Origin: Yersinia entomophaga
GTDB taxonomy: Bacteria > Pseudomonadota > Gammaproteobacteria > Enterobacterales > Enterobacteriaceae
Assembly: GCF_001656035.1 (NCBI RefSeq)
Contig: NZ_CP010029.1
Location: 1,206,885-1,270,884 of the forward strand
Length of the DNA stretch: 64,000 nt
Direction of reading: 5' to 3'
This document shows positions 38,763 through 49,522 of this stretch, piece after piece. The position numbers and the translations under genes are program-made. Numbering within the stretch: the first letter of the stretch is position 1; every line of letters starts with the position of its first letter. Below the pieces are notes generated by a model. That model saw only the letters and a list, made by a program, of their open reading frames with translations, did no database searches and was not told where the DNA came from.

Positions 38763-41700
38763 TCAAGACTGGGCGGAAAGTTGCTCGATAGTTTGCAGGA
38801 TACGTTTATCCGAAACCGGATAAGCGGTACCCAATTGTTGAGCAAACAGACTCACCCGCAACTCCTCGATCATCCAACGCACTTCCTTCACATCATCATC
38901 CTGCGCACGTTTCGGCGGCAGTTTATGTAGCCACTGCTGCCAAACCTGCTGCACCTGCTCAACCCGCTGCATTTGAGCGCGATCGCGATGAGGATCCACC
39001 GCCAGTTTTTCCAACCTTCGCTCAATCGCATGCAGGTAACGCAGCGTATCTGGCAGGCGTTTCCAGCCGTTGTTTGTGACAAAACCTCGATAAATCAGGC
39101 CGGAAAGCTGCGTTTTAATATCAGAAAGCGCCAACGCCTGCGCGATATCAACACGCCCTTTCAAACGTTTGTTGATACTGAATACCGTCGTCAGGATTTG
39201 CTCTACCTGCTTGGCAATCTCAACCACGGTATCATTCAGTTCCGCCCGAACACTCTCCTGTAAGCGGCTAAACTCCTCCGCTTTCCATACCGGCCCGCCG
39301 TACTGAGCCACCAGTTTGTCTACGCCGCAGGCAATACAATCGTCAATAAGATCCAGTACGTTGCCATAACTGTTGAAATACAGCCCTAATTTGGATTTAT
39401 TCGGCAGTTTTTCATGTAAGTACTTAATTGGCGACGGAATATTTAGCAAAAGAAGACGCCGTGTGCCCTGCCACATGGCTTGCTGTTGCTGAGTTTCAGT
39501 TTCAAATAAACGAATGGCTACGCTGTCTTTTTCATCCACTAACGCCGGATAAGCCTTCACTTCATAACCACCGCGACGCTGTTCATAGCAGGTTGGCAAA
39601 TCGCCAAAGCTCCAGATATGCAGATCGTTTTGCTCCAAACCATCGTCAGCCACGGCGGACAAGGTTTCCTGCACTTTTTCCTGCAACTGGATTTTAAGCG
39701 CAGCCAGATCCTTACCTTCTCGCAGCGGGCGATTTTTATCGTCAACAATACGGAAAGTCATGCGTAAATGGTCAGGCACCTGATCCCACTGCCAGCTCTC
39801 ACGTGACACCGTCACGCCAGTCATGCGCCGCAACTCCCGCTCCAGCGAATCCAAAAGCCCGGTTTCCAGTGGCGTGGCGCGAGCCAGAAAGGCCTCTGCG
39901 TAATTAGGAGCAGGAACAAAATTCCGTCGCACCGGTTTCGGCAGGGATTTAATCAGCGCGATAACCAATTCCCGACGTATCCCCGGAATTTGCCAGTCGA
40001 AGCCTTGCTCTTGAATCTGATTCAGAATGGGCAAAGGAATATGTACCGTCACCCCATCGGCATCAGCGCCCGGCTCAAACTGGTAGGAAATACGAAGCTT
40101 TAGGCTACCCTGATACCAAAAATTAGGATAATCCAATGGATTAACTTTGTTGGCACCATCCTTAATCAGCATGGTTTTTTCGAAGTTCAGCAGCTCAGGC
40201 TGTGCCTGACTCGCTTTCTTCCACCAGCTATCAAAATGGCGCGCTGAGACCACATCACGACCGATACGCTGATCGTAAAAGTTAAACAGTGTGTCATCGT
40301 CCACCAGAATATCCCGGCGACGGGACTTGTGTTCTAACTCTTCCACTTCGGCCAACAGTTTCAGATTTTCACGGAAAAAAGCGTGGCGCGTCTGCCAATC
40401 ACCTTCCACCAGACCGTGGCGGATAAACAGTTCACGGCACAGCGGTGGATCGATTAAGCCATAGTTAATCTTACGCGCCGCGACAATCGGCAGACCAAAC
40501 AGCGTCACTTTCTCACTGGCCATCACCGCACCCTGAGCTTTCTCCCAGTGTGGTTCGCTATAGTGATGTTTGACCAGATGCTGTGCCAGCGGCTCAATCC
40601 ATTCCGGTTCGATGCGTGCGGCAATTCGCCCCCACAGGCGACTGGTTTCCACCAGCTCCGCGACCATGACCCATTTCGGCGGTTTCTTGAATAAACCCGA
40701 GCCTGGGAAGATAGCAAAACGGGCGTTGCGAGCGCCGGTATACTCTTGTTTATCAGCATCTTTCTGCCCGACATGGGAAAGCAATCCCGTCAACAATGCA
40801 GTATGTACGCTGCGATAATCCGAAGGCTCACTATTCACCGGCAGCCCCAACTCTCTCACGACCTGACGCAGCTGGGTATAAATATCCTGCCATTCCCGAA
40901 CCCGCAGATAATTCAAATAATCGCTGCGGCAAAGTTTACGGAACTGCGCCGATGACAACTCTTTCTGCTGTTCCTTGAGGTAATCCCAAAGATTAACAAA
41001 GGCCAGAAAATCTGATTCTTTATCTGCAAAACGGCGATGTTTCTCATCTGACGCTTGCTGCTTATCCATCGGCCGCTCACGCGGATCTTGAATTGACAGC
41101 GCGGCGGTAATAATCATGACTTCGCGCACACAGCCGTTTTTCTGGGCTTGTAATACCATGCGAGCTAAGCGCGGATCTACTGGTAACTGAGCCAATTGGC
41201 GGCCCAAAGGCGTAAGTTGCTGATGCCCGTTATTTGCAGTTTGGATCGCCCCTAACTCTTCCAGCAAGCGTACGCCGTCCTGAATGTTGCGTTTATCCGG
41301 CGCTTCGACGAATGGGAATGCGGCGATATCCCCCAGCCCTAGGGAGGTCATTTGCAGAATAACTGACGCCAGATTGGTGCGCAGAATCTCCGGATCGGTA
41401 AATTCGGGACGAGACAGGAAATCCTGCTCCGAATACAAGCGAATACAAATACCGTCGGACACCCGTCCACAGCGCCCTTTACGTTGATTAGCCGAGGCTT
41501 GAGAAATCGGCTCAATTGGCAAGCGCTGCACTTTGGTACGGAAACTGTAGCGGCTGATCCGGGCAGTTCCGGGATCGATAACGTATTTAATCCCCGGCAC
41601 CGTCAATGAAGTTTCCGCGACGTTGGTAGCCAGCACAATGCGCCGCCCGTGGTGGGATTGGAATACCCTATTCTGTTCACTGTTGGACAAACGCGCATAC

Positions 41701-42656
41701 AGCGGCAGCACTTCGGTATGAGGCAGATTCAGCTTAGTGAGCGCGTCGGCGGTATCACGAATTTCCCGTTCCCCGCTCATAAAGATCAGAATATCGCCTG
41801 GGCTCTCTCGACCCAGTTCGTCCACCGCATCAAAAATAGCCTGTAGCTGATCCCGCTCCACGTCATCGGCATCATCCACCACGGGGCGATATCGCACTTC
41901 CACCGGATAAGTACGGCCGGAAACCTCGATAATAGGTGCGTTGTTGAAATGACGAGAGAAACGCTGCGGATCGATAGTCGCAGAGGTAATGATAACCTTA
42001 AGTTCAGGACGTTTCGGTAAGAGTTCACGCAGATAACCCAGAATAAAATCAATGTTCAGACTGCGTTCATGCGCTTCATCAATAATCAGCGTGTCATACT
42101 GCATTAACAGTCGATCTTGCTGAATTTCAGCCAGCAAGATGCCGTCGGTCATCAGTTTAACCAGGGTATTCTCACCCACTTGATCGTTAAACCTAACCTT
42201 ATAACCGACGCAACCGCCGAGAGTAGAATCCAGTTCATCGGCAATACGGTTCGCCACGGTGCGAGCAGCCAAACGCCTCGGCTGAGTATGACCAATCACG
42301 CCTTTCACACCGCGTCCCAGTTCCAGACAGATTTTAGGAATCTGCGTGGTTTTACCCGAACCGGTTTCCCCTGCCACGATCACCACTTGATGATCGCGAA
42401 TAGCATTATAAATATCTGCCTTTTTCTGGCTTACCGGCAGGTTTTCCGGGTAATTAATCGTCGGACACGCGGCTCTACGGCTGGCAACCCGCTGCGCGGC
42501 AACGGCAATGTCATTCTCGAGTTTATCGAGAATCGGTTGCAGGTCCTGCGGGTTAGTGATTTTGCGTGCGCCTTGCAGACGACGACGCAGCCGTTGCTGG
42601 TCGCGGAGCATCAACTCGCCAAGCTGGGCGGATAATGCGGCGAGAGAAGATTTCAC
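38763..42656 (-). CDS. hrpA: ATP-dependent RNA helicase HrpA
   Basis: A 1297-residue DEAH-box RNA helicase (E. coli about 1300). Walker A GETGSGKTTQ, motif II DEAHERS, motif III SATID and motif VI QRKGRCGRV are present, then the helicase-associated and OB-fold domains and the long C-terminal region specific to HrpA. In E. coli it acts in mRNA processing of fimbrial operons and in rescue of stalled ribosomes. Stands alone, with azoR divergent. Confidence 0.97.
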   Translation of the reverse strand: MKSSLAALSAQLGELMLRDQQRLRRRLQGARKITNPQDLQPILDKLENDIAVAAQRVASRRAACPTINYPENLPVSQKKADIYNAIRDHQVVIVAGETGSGKTTQIPKICLELGRGVKGVIGHTQPRRLAARTVANRIADELDSTLGGCVGYKVRFNDQVGENTLVKLMTDGILLAEIQQDRLLMQYDTLIIDEAHERSLNIDFILGYLRELLPKRPELKVIITSATIDPQRFSRHFNNAPIIEVSGRTYPVEVRYRPVVDDADDVERDQLQAIFDAVDELGRESPGDILIFMSGEREIRDTADALTKLNLPHTEVLPLYARLSNSEQNRVFQSHHGRRIVLATNVAETSLTVPGIKYVIDPGTARISRYSFRTKVQRLPIEPISQASANQRKGRCGRVSDGICIRLYSEQDFLSRPEFTDPEILRTNLASVILQMTSLGLGDIAAFPFVEAPDKRNIQDGVRLLEELGAIQTANNGHQQLTPLGRQLAQLPVDPRLARMVLQAQKNGCVREVMIITAALSIQDPRERPMDKQQASDEKHRRFADKESDFLAFVNLWDYLKEQQKELSSAQFRKLCRSDYLNYLRVREWQDIYTQLRQVVRELGLPVNSEPSDYRSVHTALLTGLLSHVGQKDADKQEYTGARNARFAIFPGSGLFKKPPKWVMVAELVETSRLWGRIAARIEPEWIEPLAQHLVKHHYSEPHWEKAQGAVMASEKVTLFGLPIVAARKINYGLIDPPLCRELFIRHGLVEGDWQTRHAFFRENLKLLAEVEELEHKSRRRDILVDDDTLFNFYDQRIGRDVVSARHFDSWWKKASQAQPELLNFEKTMLIKDGANKVNPLDYPNFWYQGSLKLRISYQFEPGADADGVTVHIPLPILNQIQEQGFDWQIPGIRRELVIALIKSLPKPVRRNFVPAPNYAEAFLARATPLETGLLDSLERELRRMTGVTVSRESWQWDQVPDHLRMTFRIVDDKNRPLREGKDLAALKIQLQEKVQETLSAVADDGLEQNDLHIWSFGDLPTCYEQRRGGYEVKAYPALVDEKDSVAIRLFETETQQQQAMWQGTRRLLLLNIPSPIKYLHEKLPNKSKLGLYFNSYGNVLDLIDDCIACGVDKLVAQYGGPVWKAEEFSRLQESVRAELNDTVVEIAKQVEQILTTVFSINKRLKGRVDIAQALALSDIKTQLSGLIYRGFVTNNGWKRLPDTLRYLHAIERRLEKLAVDPHRDRAQMQRVEQVQQVWQQWLHKLPPKRAQDDDVKEVRWMIEELRVSLFAQQLGTAYPVSDKRILQTIEQLSAQS

Positions 42657-42903
42657 GTTCGGTATTCCTTGTTACATCGGCCTTGGCTCTGGGCGGAGGC
42701 ATGATTTTCTTAGACTATATTGCGAGACATGGTAACACAATCCGCTTTTCCGCCCTATATTCCGCGGGTTGTAGCCTTCCGCAAATTTTATTCAATAAAA
42801 TCGAACAAAGAACGCAAAATATTGCGCTATCCCTACTAGAAAAATATGAATACAGTGTATTCCATTGAAAGGGTATCCCCCTTATATCACTGTTACCTAT
42901 TAA

Positions 42904-43518
<615 letters not shown>

Positions 43519-43582
43519 TTCCGCCCTATAGAGGCAGAATTTTGCTAGGCCCTCGTCATACCCATTAGTGTTATATGTCATT

Positions 43583-43606
43583 GCGCACCGTCGGGTGCGC
43601 TTTTTT
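43583..43606 (+). terminator. Terminator of azoR
   Basis: A 7-bp stem GCGCACC/GGTGCGC with a 4-nt loop followed by six T. Confidence 0.85.
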
Positions 43607-43678
43607 AGCTCTGGCAGTCTACGGGCGTAATGTTTCCCTCATTGAGTCCGTGTCTAACAACATCATCGTACTTTTACT

Positions 43679-43822
43679 TTATTCATCAGTCGCCAGCCCA
43701 TTAACCCATTGCCCTTTTAGCGCTGCTTTTATTGCCTGATGTTTTTCGTGTCCCCCGGCAATAGCAATAACCGTTTTTTGCGGCTTGACGTGCAAAGTGA
43801 CGCTGGTCAGGTAATTACCTTC
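43679..43822 (-). pseudogene. 3' fragment of a SorC/DeoR-type sugar regulator
   Basis: Directly behind the ydbL stop, and in the same frame, 46 codons read GNYLTSVTLHVKPQKTVIAI, then AGGHEKHQAIKAALKGQWVN and GLATDE before TAA. This is the C-terminal end of the effector domain of SorC-family regulators (typical pattern TVIAIAGGxEKAxAIxAALxGxxVNxLxTDE). The rest of the gene is missing. It is a fossil of a lost gene, joined to ydbL by a deletion. Confidence 0.72.
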
Positions 43823-44161
43823 TCAACGCTGCATCCACTGGCCGTTAATTCCCCGCACAAATTCCCCCGGCTGAGCACGACTCACCAACTTTTGCCCTGC
43901 AAGTTTGGCCACTTCATCGGTTGTTACGTGGTTATTTTTGGCCACTTCCTGATACTTTTCTTCTCTCGCCGCATTAATCTGCGCCACCAGCGCCAGCGTT
44001 TCGGCATCTTTCTTTACCGGTGCCAGGTAGCCACTAAGCGTTTCCCCCACTCGTCCCTGCTGCTTGGCCTGATCTAATGTCAGCGCCCAAGCGCCAGGGC
44101 TAAACAATAAACTGCTTAATACCAGACTAAGGCCAACCCACCATTTCGTTTGCTTTTTCAT
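43823..44161 (-). CDS. ydbL: YdbL, partner of the YdbH-YnbE envelope bridge
   Basis: A 112-residue periplasmic DUF1318 protein (E. coli YdbL 108) with a signal peptide ending AWA/LTLDQ and the conserved AKQQGRVGETLSGYLAPV and LAGQKLVSRAQPGEFVRGIN. In E. coli YdbL helps YnbE assemble with YdbH. AGGAG precedes the ATG, 8 bp after ynbE. Last gene of the pair, followed in frame by the SorC fragment. Confidence 0.93.
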   Translation of the reverse strand: MKKQTKWWVGLSLVLSSLLFSPGAWALTLDQAKQQGRVGETLSGYLAPVKKDAETLALVAQINAAREEKYQEVAKNNHVTTDEVAKLAGQKLVSRAQPGEFVRGINGQWMQR

Positions 44162-44169
44162 GTTGGCTC

Positions 44170-44367
44170 CTAGAACAGTTCAGATTGATTTTTCAATAAA
44201 TTCTCTACGTCTTTATCGACTTTGATGCGAATTTCATGCTCTATCTTTACGTTCATATTGATGGTAATCGGTTTCTCTGGCGTCGCAACCTCCAGCCGCA
44301 CACAACCACTGAGTAGCAGCGTGCCTAAGACGATGATTACCCCATACTGCTTTGCCAACATCTTCAT
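44170..44367 (-). CDS. ynbE: Outer-membrane lipoprotein YnbE
   Basis: A 65-residue lipoprotein (E. coli YnbE 61) with lipobox LLSGC; the mature part (EKPITINMNVKIEHEIRIKV) forms beta strands that in E. coli stack with YdbH to form an intermembrane lipid-transport bridge. GAGGAAAA precedes the ATG. In E. coli it follows ydbH directly; here a foreign gene and about 970 bp intervene. Confidence 0.93.
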   Translation of the reverse strand: MKMLAKQYGVIIVLGTLLLSGCVRLEVATPEKPITINMNVKIEHEIRIKVDKDVENLLKNQSELF

Positions 44368-44685
44368 TTGGTTTTCCTCGTCGATATGCCCGACCGCCGC
44401 ATAACGCTGTAATTAATCACCCTATCTGAAAAGAGCCCTCCGTGAATGGAAAACCTCCCTACACACTGATAGCACCTGCCATAAGCTACTGAATTGATTA
44501 TAACCGTAACCAAGACGGTTTCTACCGCTAACCGCGGCTAAGCACCGACAACCGAACAAATTTGCGCAGCGCTACGCATAATTTACGGCAAAATCTTCCC
44601 CAACGCATAAATAGCTTTATGCTGTCGCCATCAAGGTAGAATTTACGCAATACCAACCACATAATTTGAATATGGAGCAATCAAC
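44368..44685. other. Intergenic region upstream of ynbE
   Basis: 318 bp holding the diverging promoters of ynbE-ydbL and the GyrI-like gene, with imperfect CCG/CGG-rich hairpins near 44505-44545. No gene is seen. Confidence 0.4.
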
Positions 44686-45150
44686 ATGGAACCTCGCATC
44701 GCCACGCTTTCCGCCCCCATCACCGTATCTGGCCTACGCATTCGTACCCAGAATAACGATGAATTTAATCAAAAAACCGCCAAAATCACCGGTCTGTGGT
44801 CTGAGTTTTTTTCCAAAAATCTGGCGGAATGCACGCCAAACAAGCTCGATAACTCACCGATTTATGGCATTTATACTGCCTATGATGGCGGAGTAACCGG
44901 TTATTTTGACGTAATGGCTGGCGTCGCAGTGAAAGAAAAAACAGAGGACGCAGACTCAATTGAGATTCAAGCCGGGTCTTATCTGGTTTTTGAGGCTAAT
45001 GGGCCAATGCCAGCGGCCATTATTCAGGCGTGGGGCGATGTCTGGGCTTATTTTGAACAGCACCCTGAGGTAAAACGACGTTTTGCTACCGACTATGAAA
45101 CATATATCGACGCAGAAAGCGCGCAAATTTATATCGGTATACTGCCCTAG
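44686..45150 (+). CDS. GyrI-like effector-binding domain protein
   Basis: A 154-residue stand-alone small-molecule-binding domain of the AraC-effector-binding/GyrI fold, similar in layout to YdeE-type and integron-associated proteins. The pattern VSGLRIRTQNNDEF, PIYGIYTAYDGG, YFDVMAGVAV, IQAGSYLVFEANGPMP and TDYETYIDAESAQIYIGI is typical of the fold. GGAG precedes the ATG. It is inserted, in the opposite direction, between ydbH and ynbE. Its ligand is unknown. Confidence 0.85.
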   Translation: MEPRIATLSAPITVSGLRIRTQNNDEFNQKTAKITGLWSEFFSKNLAECTPNKLDNSPIYGIYTAYDGGVTGYFDVMAGVAVKEKTEDADSIEIQAGSYLVFEANGPMPAAIIQAWGDVWAYFEQHPEVKRRFATDYETYIDAESAQIYIGILP

Positions 45151-45342
45151 TCTGTGGGGGAAAGGAAAGCCCATTGCAAGTGGCTGAAACTTGTAAATTA
45201 TGTTAAATATCAAACATCTAATAGAGTTAATACATTTTTTAGCGACGAGTGACTAATGAGCTTCCCTGTGATTTCAAGCCTAAGCAGGCGCAGGCAAACA
45301 CGATGCGGTTAGCGCTTTCACCCTAGTTTTAACGGATGCACA

Positions 45343-47994
45343 CTATTTTGTGGCAACCTTATCATCTGAATCTGACGCCGCAGCAACAGGTGCCGTCGGC
45401 ATAGAAAGCGTCTGCTCCAACCATTCCTGCAGGTTGTCGCCAAAACGCAGACTGCGCCACAGTTGAAATACGTTTTCCTGATGGGTGTAATTCAACACAA
45501 TCGCACGCTTCGCGTTTTTCTGAGTATTGACGCCGTGAATTTTAGATTGCAACGTCAACTCACCCAGATTATTCAGACTCACCTTGGCATAGGAGTGAGA
45601 AATCTCCAGATAGCGCAGCCAGTCAATCACGGCACCGGTGGCAACGTTGCTTTCGCCAATAGAATCCGCCAGATCCTTTTCCAAACGCAGAGTCAGTAAT
45701 CCTGCGTTGGCAATCCAGCCGTCGCGTACCAGCCACTGCGGATCGTTTAGAAAGAGCGGCAACTCGCCGTCGACCTTGCCAGACATAGCAAATTGCTTGG
45801 GCTTCAAAACGGTAAACAAAGCGCTTAAATCGACCTGTTTTAATTTCAGCACCGCCGCATCGTGCTGTGGTAAACGCAATGCCGACAGGCTTAAATGTCC
45901 ATCCAGAATATCCATTCCCACGTTACTGAGGGTTAATGGTTTTTTCTCGGTGTACGGATAAGTGCCCTGCAGATCGGCCGTAATATTTTGCATTTCAAAC
46001 AAATTGGTTAAGGCGGCAATTCGCAGAGTCACCGGTTCTTTAGCTCCAAGCTGCCACTGATGGTCTTTCAGGCGATAAGACATCACAAAATCCAGACCGC
46101 TCATTTCGCCGTCCTTGAGCCACATACCGCCCTGTTTGACCACCCAGTGTCCACCGGCGGTAAAACCTTGCTCACGCGCGGCAGAAAATGCGGCTTGCGC
46201 ATAAAACTCGCCGTCACGCAATTTGATACCGAGATTAGGGGATAGCAAGGGCTGAAATACCTGCAAAGATTGTTTCGGCCACCAGGCTTCCCCTCTCAAA
46301 CGCTCTCCGTCCCAACGCCCTCGCAAAGGGATTGGCCCAATTTGCTGTGCCGCTAAATCCCCCTGAAACTGGAAATCATCCGGATTAGTGCCCTTAAGGC
46401 GCAAATTCATCACCGTTGCAGGAAGATAGCCTCCATCGCTCAACGCCACGCGTTTGGCCGTTAACTGCATATTGCCGTTGAACGCCGCTTGTTCGCCATT
46501 GCGCTGCCACATCAGCGGTTCCGTTAACGTCAGTCTCGGTGAGAATACATTGACCATCCCATACTTTATCTGATCAAAACCGGTAGAAAGCTGATCCAAA
46601 TGAATTAAAGAATCTTGCCAACGCCCTTTCCCGGCAATATCCCAGCGAGCAGCCAGGGGAGGTAAATCGCCTTTGCCCCAATAGCGCCATTGCCAGATAC
46701 CGCTATCTGGCAAAAAGTTTTGCGCGCTGCCATCCAGATGCAGTTTTACATTACCCCAGTAGCGATCCCGTGCATTCACTATCGCCTGCAAACGGCCGTT
46801 AATCCCGGCGGCAGTCATTCGTACTCCCGCCAACGGCCAGCGAGCATCATTCAAGCGTAATTCTGGCGTAATATCACCGTAAGCACGGAGCAACGCACCG
46901 GGAGACAATAACAGCGTCGGGTTGAGCACCGAACCGCTCAATATTCCCGGCAAAGTGCCATTCAATATCAGATTGGACAAATTAGCCTGACCGCTAATCT
47001 GGAAACGCAGATCGCTGTCGATCAAACTTAAATGACCTGGGCCTAATGTCAGAACCGCGTTGCCCTTGCCATTTTGACCGGAGGTAATTACGTTGATTCG
47101 AGCAGTAATCACCGCCTGATCAAACCCTTCACTCCAATCCTGTACCGTCAGATTTACGCCGCCGCTCAACGGCTGCTGAGCATAAGGCCACTGCCAAACG
47201 CCTTGATTAATTTGGATATGTCTGGCGGCAACCTGCCAGGGCAGCGTAATCAGCGCTTTATCTCCGCCTCGCTCCGTCAGGGTCAACTCTCCCTGTTGCT
47301 GTTGCCAATGTAAAGCCACCAGCAAGGGCTGTTCCATATAAGGCGTTGTGAATTCGCCGGCCAGTTGCCCTCTTGTCGGCAACGCGTCCAATGACAAGGG
47401 AATACTTAATGTTCCGCTTAACCGAAGCGGTTGAACGCTTCCGGGAATAGCCAAAACAAACTGCTGTAAATGCAGTTGTTGCTGATTATCCAAAGTGGCG
47501 TTAAAACGCAATTTATCACCTTGGTAATCAATAACCTGACCAGCTTTTGCCGTAGTGAATGACAACGCGCCGCCATACTGTTGCCAAGGGGTGACAGAAA
47601 GATTATCAATATGCAGGTCGAGAGAAGAAAGGCGACGTTGCCAGTCGGCCAGATTTTGCGACGTTGACTCTGGGTCGTCCGACGTCAACTGACTCAAGCA
47701 CTCGGTATCCATTGCCAATGTTTTAGTCTGAATTCCCCAACGCCCTTCTTTATAAGAAAGTCGGGTATCACCAAGATCGACTAACGGACAGGTTTTTGCC
47801 AGAAAACGCAGACCATCCACATGTAAGGCTCCGTCACGCCAAACCGGCGTATGGGCTAAAATGAGTTGGCTACCGGCTGGCAACCAATGGGCTGCAACTT
47901 TCGGTAACCATTGAGGCAAAGTTTTCCATAACGCGACGACTAGAATCACGCTGGCGAACAGTAGCCAACCGATTATTTTTAGGCTTTTAATCAT
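45343..47994 (-). CDS. ydbH: AsmA-like protein YdbH
   Basis: An 883-residue AsmA-like (TamB/YhdP group) protein, E. coli 879: one N-terminal inner-membrane segment (KSLKIIGWLLFASVILVVAL) and a long periplasmic beta-groove. With TamB and YhdP it supports phospholipid transport to the outer membrane in E. coli, working with YnbE and YdbL. The conserved C-terminal end includes LNNLGELTLQSKIHGVN and the final region that docks YnbE. Confidence 0.95.
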   Translation of the reverse strand: MIKSLKIIGWLLFASVILVVALWKTLPQWLPKVAAHWLPAGSQLILAHTPVWRDGALHVDGLRFLAKTCPLVDLGDTRLSYKEGRWGIQTKTLAMDTECLSQLTSDDPESTSQNLADWQRRLSSLDLHIDNLSVTPWQQYGGALSFTTAKAGQVIDYQGDKLRFNATLDNQQQLHLQQFVLAIPGSVQPLRLSGTLSIPLSLDALPTRGQLAGEFTTPYMEQPLLVALHWQQQQGELTLTERGGDKALITLPWQVAARHIQINQGVWQWPYAQQPLSGGVNLTVQDWSEGFDQAVITARINVITSGQNGKGNAVLTLGPGHLSLIDSDLRFQISGQANLSNLILNGTLPGILSGSVLNPTLLLSPGALLRAYGDITPELRLNDARWPLAGVRMTAAGINGRLQAIVNARDRYWGNVKLHLDGSAQNFLPDSGIWQWRYWGKGDLPPLAARWDIAGKGRWQDSLIHLDQLSTGFDQIKYGMVNVFSPRLTLTEPLMWQRNGEQAAFNGNMQLTAKRVALSDGGYLPATVMNLRLKGTNPDDFQFQGDLAAQQIGPIPLRGRWDGERLRGEAWWPKQSLQVFQPLLSPNLGIKLRDGEFYAQAAFSAAREQGFTAGGHWVVKQGGMWLKDGEMSGLDFVMSYRLKDHQWQLGAKEPVTLRIAALTNLFEMQNITADLQGTYPYTEKKPLTLSNVGMDILDGHLSLSALRLPQHDAAVLKLKQVDLSALFTVLKPKQFAMSGKVDGELPLFLNDPQWLVRDGWIANAGLLTLRLEKDLADSIGESNVATGAVIDWLRYLEISHSYAKVSLNNLGELTLQSKIHGVNTQKNAKRAIVLNYTHQENVFQLWRSLRFGDNLQEWLEQTLSMPTAPVAAASDSDDKVATK

Positions 47995-48199
47995 TATTGG
48001 CCTTGTTTTATGAACTGTGTTTCCTAAACCGCTGCACTTAGCATAACAAATTTCTGACTGCTGTTATTATGTAGCATAACTAAATCCCTAAGTAATATAG
48101 ATAATACATCGGGAGCGCCATCACTCCCTTACTCTAACAAATTGTATGATTTATTAAATTCTGATACTTTGATCACAATATTTTGGCGGAGAAATCATG

Positions 48200-49192
48200 A
48201 TGAAATTAGCCATTTACAGTACCAAGCAGTATGACCGTAAATATCTTGAGTTGGTAAACCAGAAGTTTGGCTTTGAACTGGAGTTTTTCGATTTTCTGCT
48301 TAGCCCGAAAACGGCAAAAACTGCCGTAGGCTGTCAGGCAGTTTGTCTCTTCGTCAACGATGACGGTAGCCGTGAAGTATTAACTGAATTAGCCGATATG
48401 GGCGTGAAAATACTGGCGCTGCGTTGCGCTGGTTTCAATAACGTTGATTTAGATGCAGCCAAAGAGCTGGGCATTAAAGTGGTTCGCGTACCAGCCTATT
48501 CTCCAGAGGCAGTAGCGGAGCATACAGTAGGCATGATGATGAGCCTGAATCGCCGTATTCACCGTGCTTATCAGCGTACCCGCGATGCCAACTTCTCTCT
48601 GGAAGGTTTAATCGGTTTTAATATGCATGGCCGTACCGCCGGGGTGATTGGTACCGGCAAAATCGGCGTAGCCACAATGCGTATTCTGAAAGGTTTCGGC
48701 ATGAATCTGCTGGCCTACGATCCTTACCCTAGTGATCAGGCCTTGGAGTTAGGTGCAGAATATGTTGATTTGAAAACGTTGTATGCAAAATCTGACGTTA
48801 TTTCTCTGCACTGCCCGCTAACGCCAGAAAACCATCATCTGTTAAATAAAGATGCCTTTGATCAGATGAAAAATGGCGTCATGATCATCAATACCAGCCG
48901 CGGTGCTTTGATTGACTCTACGGCGGCTATTGAAGCGCTGAAGCAGCAGAAAATCGGCTCTCTTGGTATGGATGTGTATGAAAATGAACGAGATTTGTTC
49001 TTTGAAGATAAATCCAACGACGTGATTCAGGACGACGTATTCCGCCGTCTGTCTTCATGTCATAACGTACTCTTCACCGGCCATCAGGCGTTCCTGACCG
49101 AAGAGGCGTTAACCAGCATTTCCGAAACTACCATGCAAAATATTCAGCAACTCGACCAGGGTTTACCTTGCCCTAACCTATTGAACGCATAA
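48200..49192 (+). CDS. ldhA: Fermentative D-lactate dehydrogenase
   Basis: Reduces pyruvate to D-lactate with NADH during fermentation. 330 residues (E. coli 329) of the D-2-hydroxyacid dehydrogenase family: NAD-binding GVIGTGKIGVATM, catalytic Arg in NTSRGALID, Glu in YENE and His in FTGHQAFLT. Two ATGs are adjacent (48197 and 48200); the second aligns with the E. coli start and has GGAG at 8 nt. hslJ follows in the same direction, as in E. coli. Confidence 0.97.
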   Translation: MKLAIYSTKQYDRKYLELVNQKFGFELEFFDFLLSPKTAKTAVGCQAVCLFVNDDGSREVLTELADMGVKILALRCAGFNNVDLDAAKELGIKVVRVPAYSPEAVAEHTVGMMMSLNRRIHRAYQRTRDANFSLEGLIGFNMHGRTAGVIGTGKIGVATMRILKGFGMNLLAYDPYPSDQALELGAEYVDLKTLYAKSDVISLHCPLTPENHHLLNKDAFDQMKNGVMIINTSRGALIDSTAAIEALKQQKIGSLGMDVYENERDLFFEDKSNDVIQDDVFRRLSSCHNVLFTGHQAFLTEEALTSISETTMQNIQQLDQGLPCPNLLNA

Positions 49193-49219
49193 TAGGTTGA
49201 ATGCCATTTCGTTATTTAT

Positions 49220-49250
49220 ACAGGGTGTGTTCTGCGCACCCTGTTTTATT
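49220..49250 (+). terminator. Terminator of ldhA
   Basis: Stem ACAGGGTG/CACCCTGT with a 9-nt loop followed by TTTATTT. The rest of the 330-bp gap to hslJ has no gene. Confidence 0.8.
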
Positions 49251-49522
49251 TCCAGTTACCTTTGTTTATTGCCCCTGAACTACTCGCCCTCGTCGAATAT
49301 AAGTATTTCCCTCTGCTTTGTGCTCTTGCCAACGGTGAAATAACTCAAAAAACATTCCCCTTGACCGATTAAGAATGGCTGCAATTCTGATAAGAAAACT
49401 CTTGTTATCCCTCACTTTTATCATATAGCGCGGTTAACAAACCCAGGGTTTGGTATCATATACTTAAATTAATCAAGGTATTCGTCTGTACGGACGACGC
49501 AATTACCTCATCAGGAGAGAAC

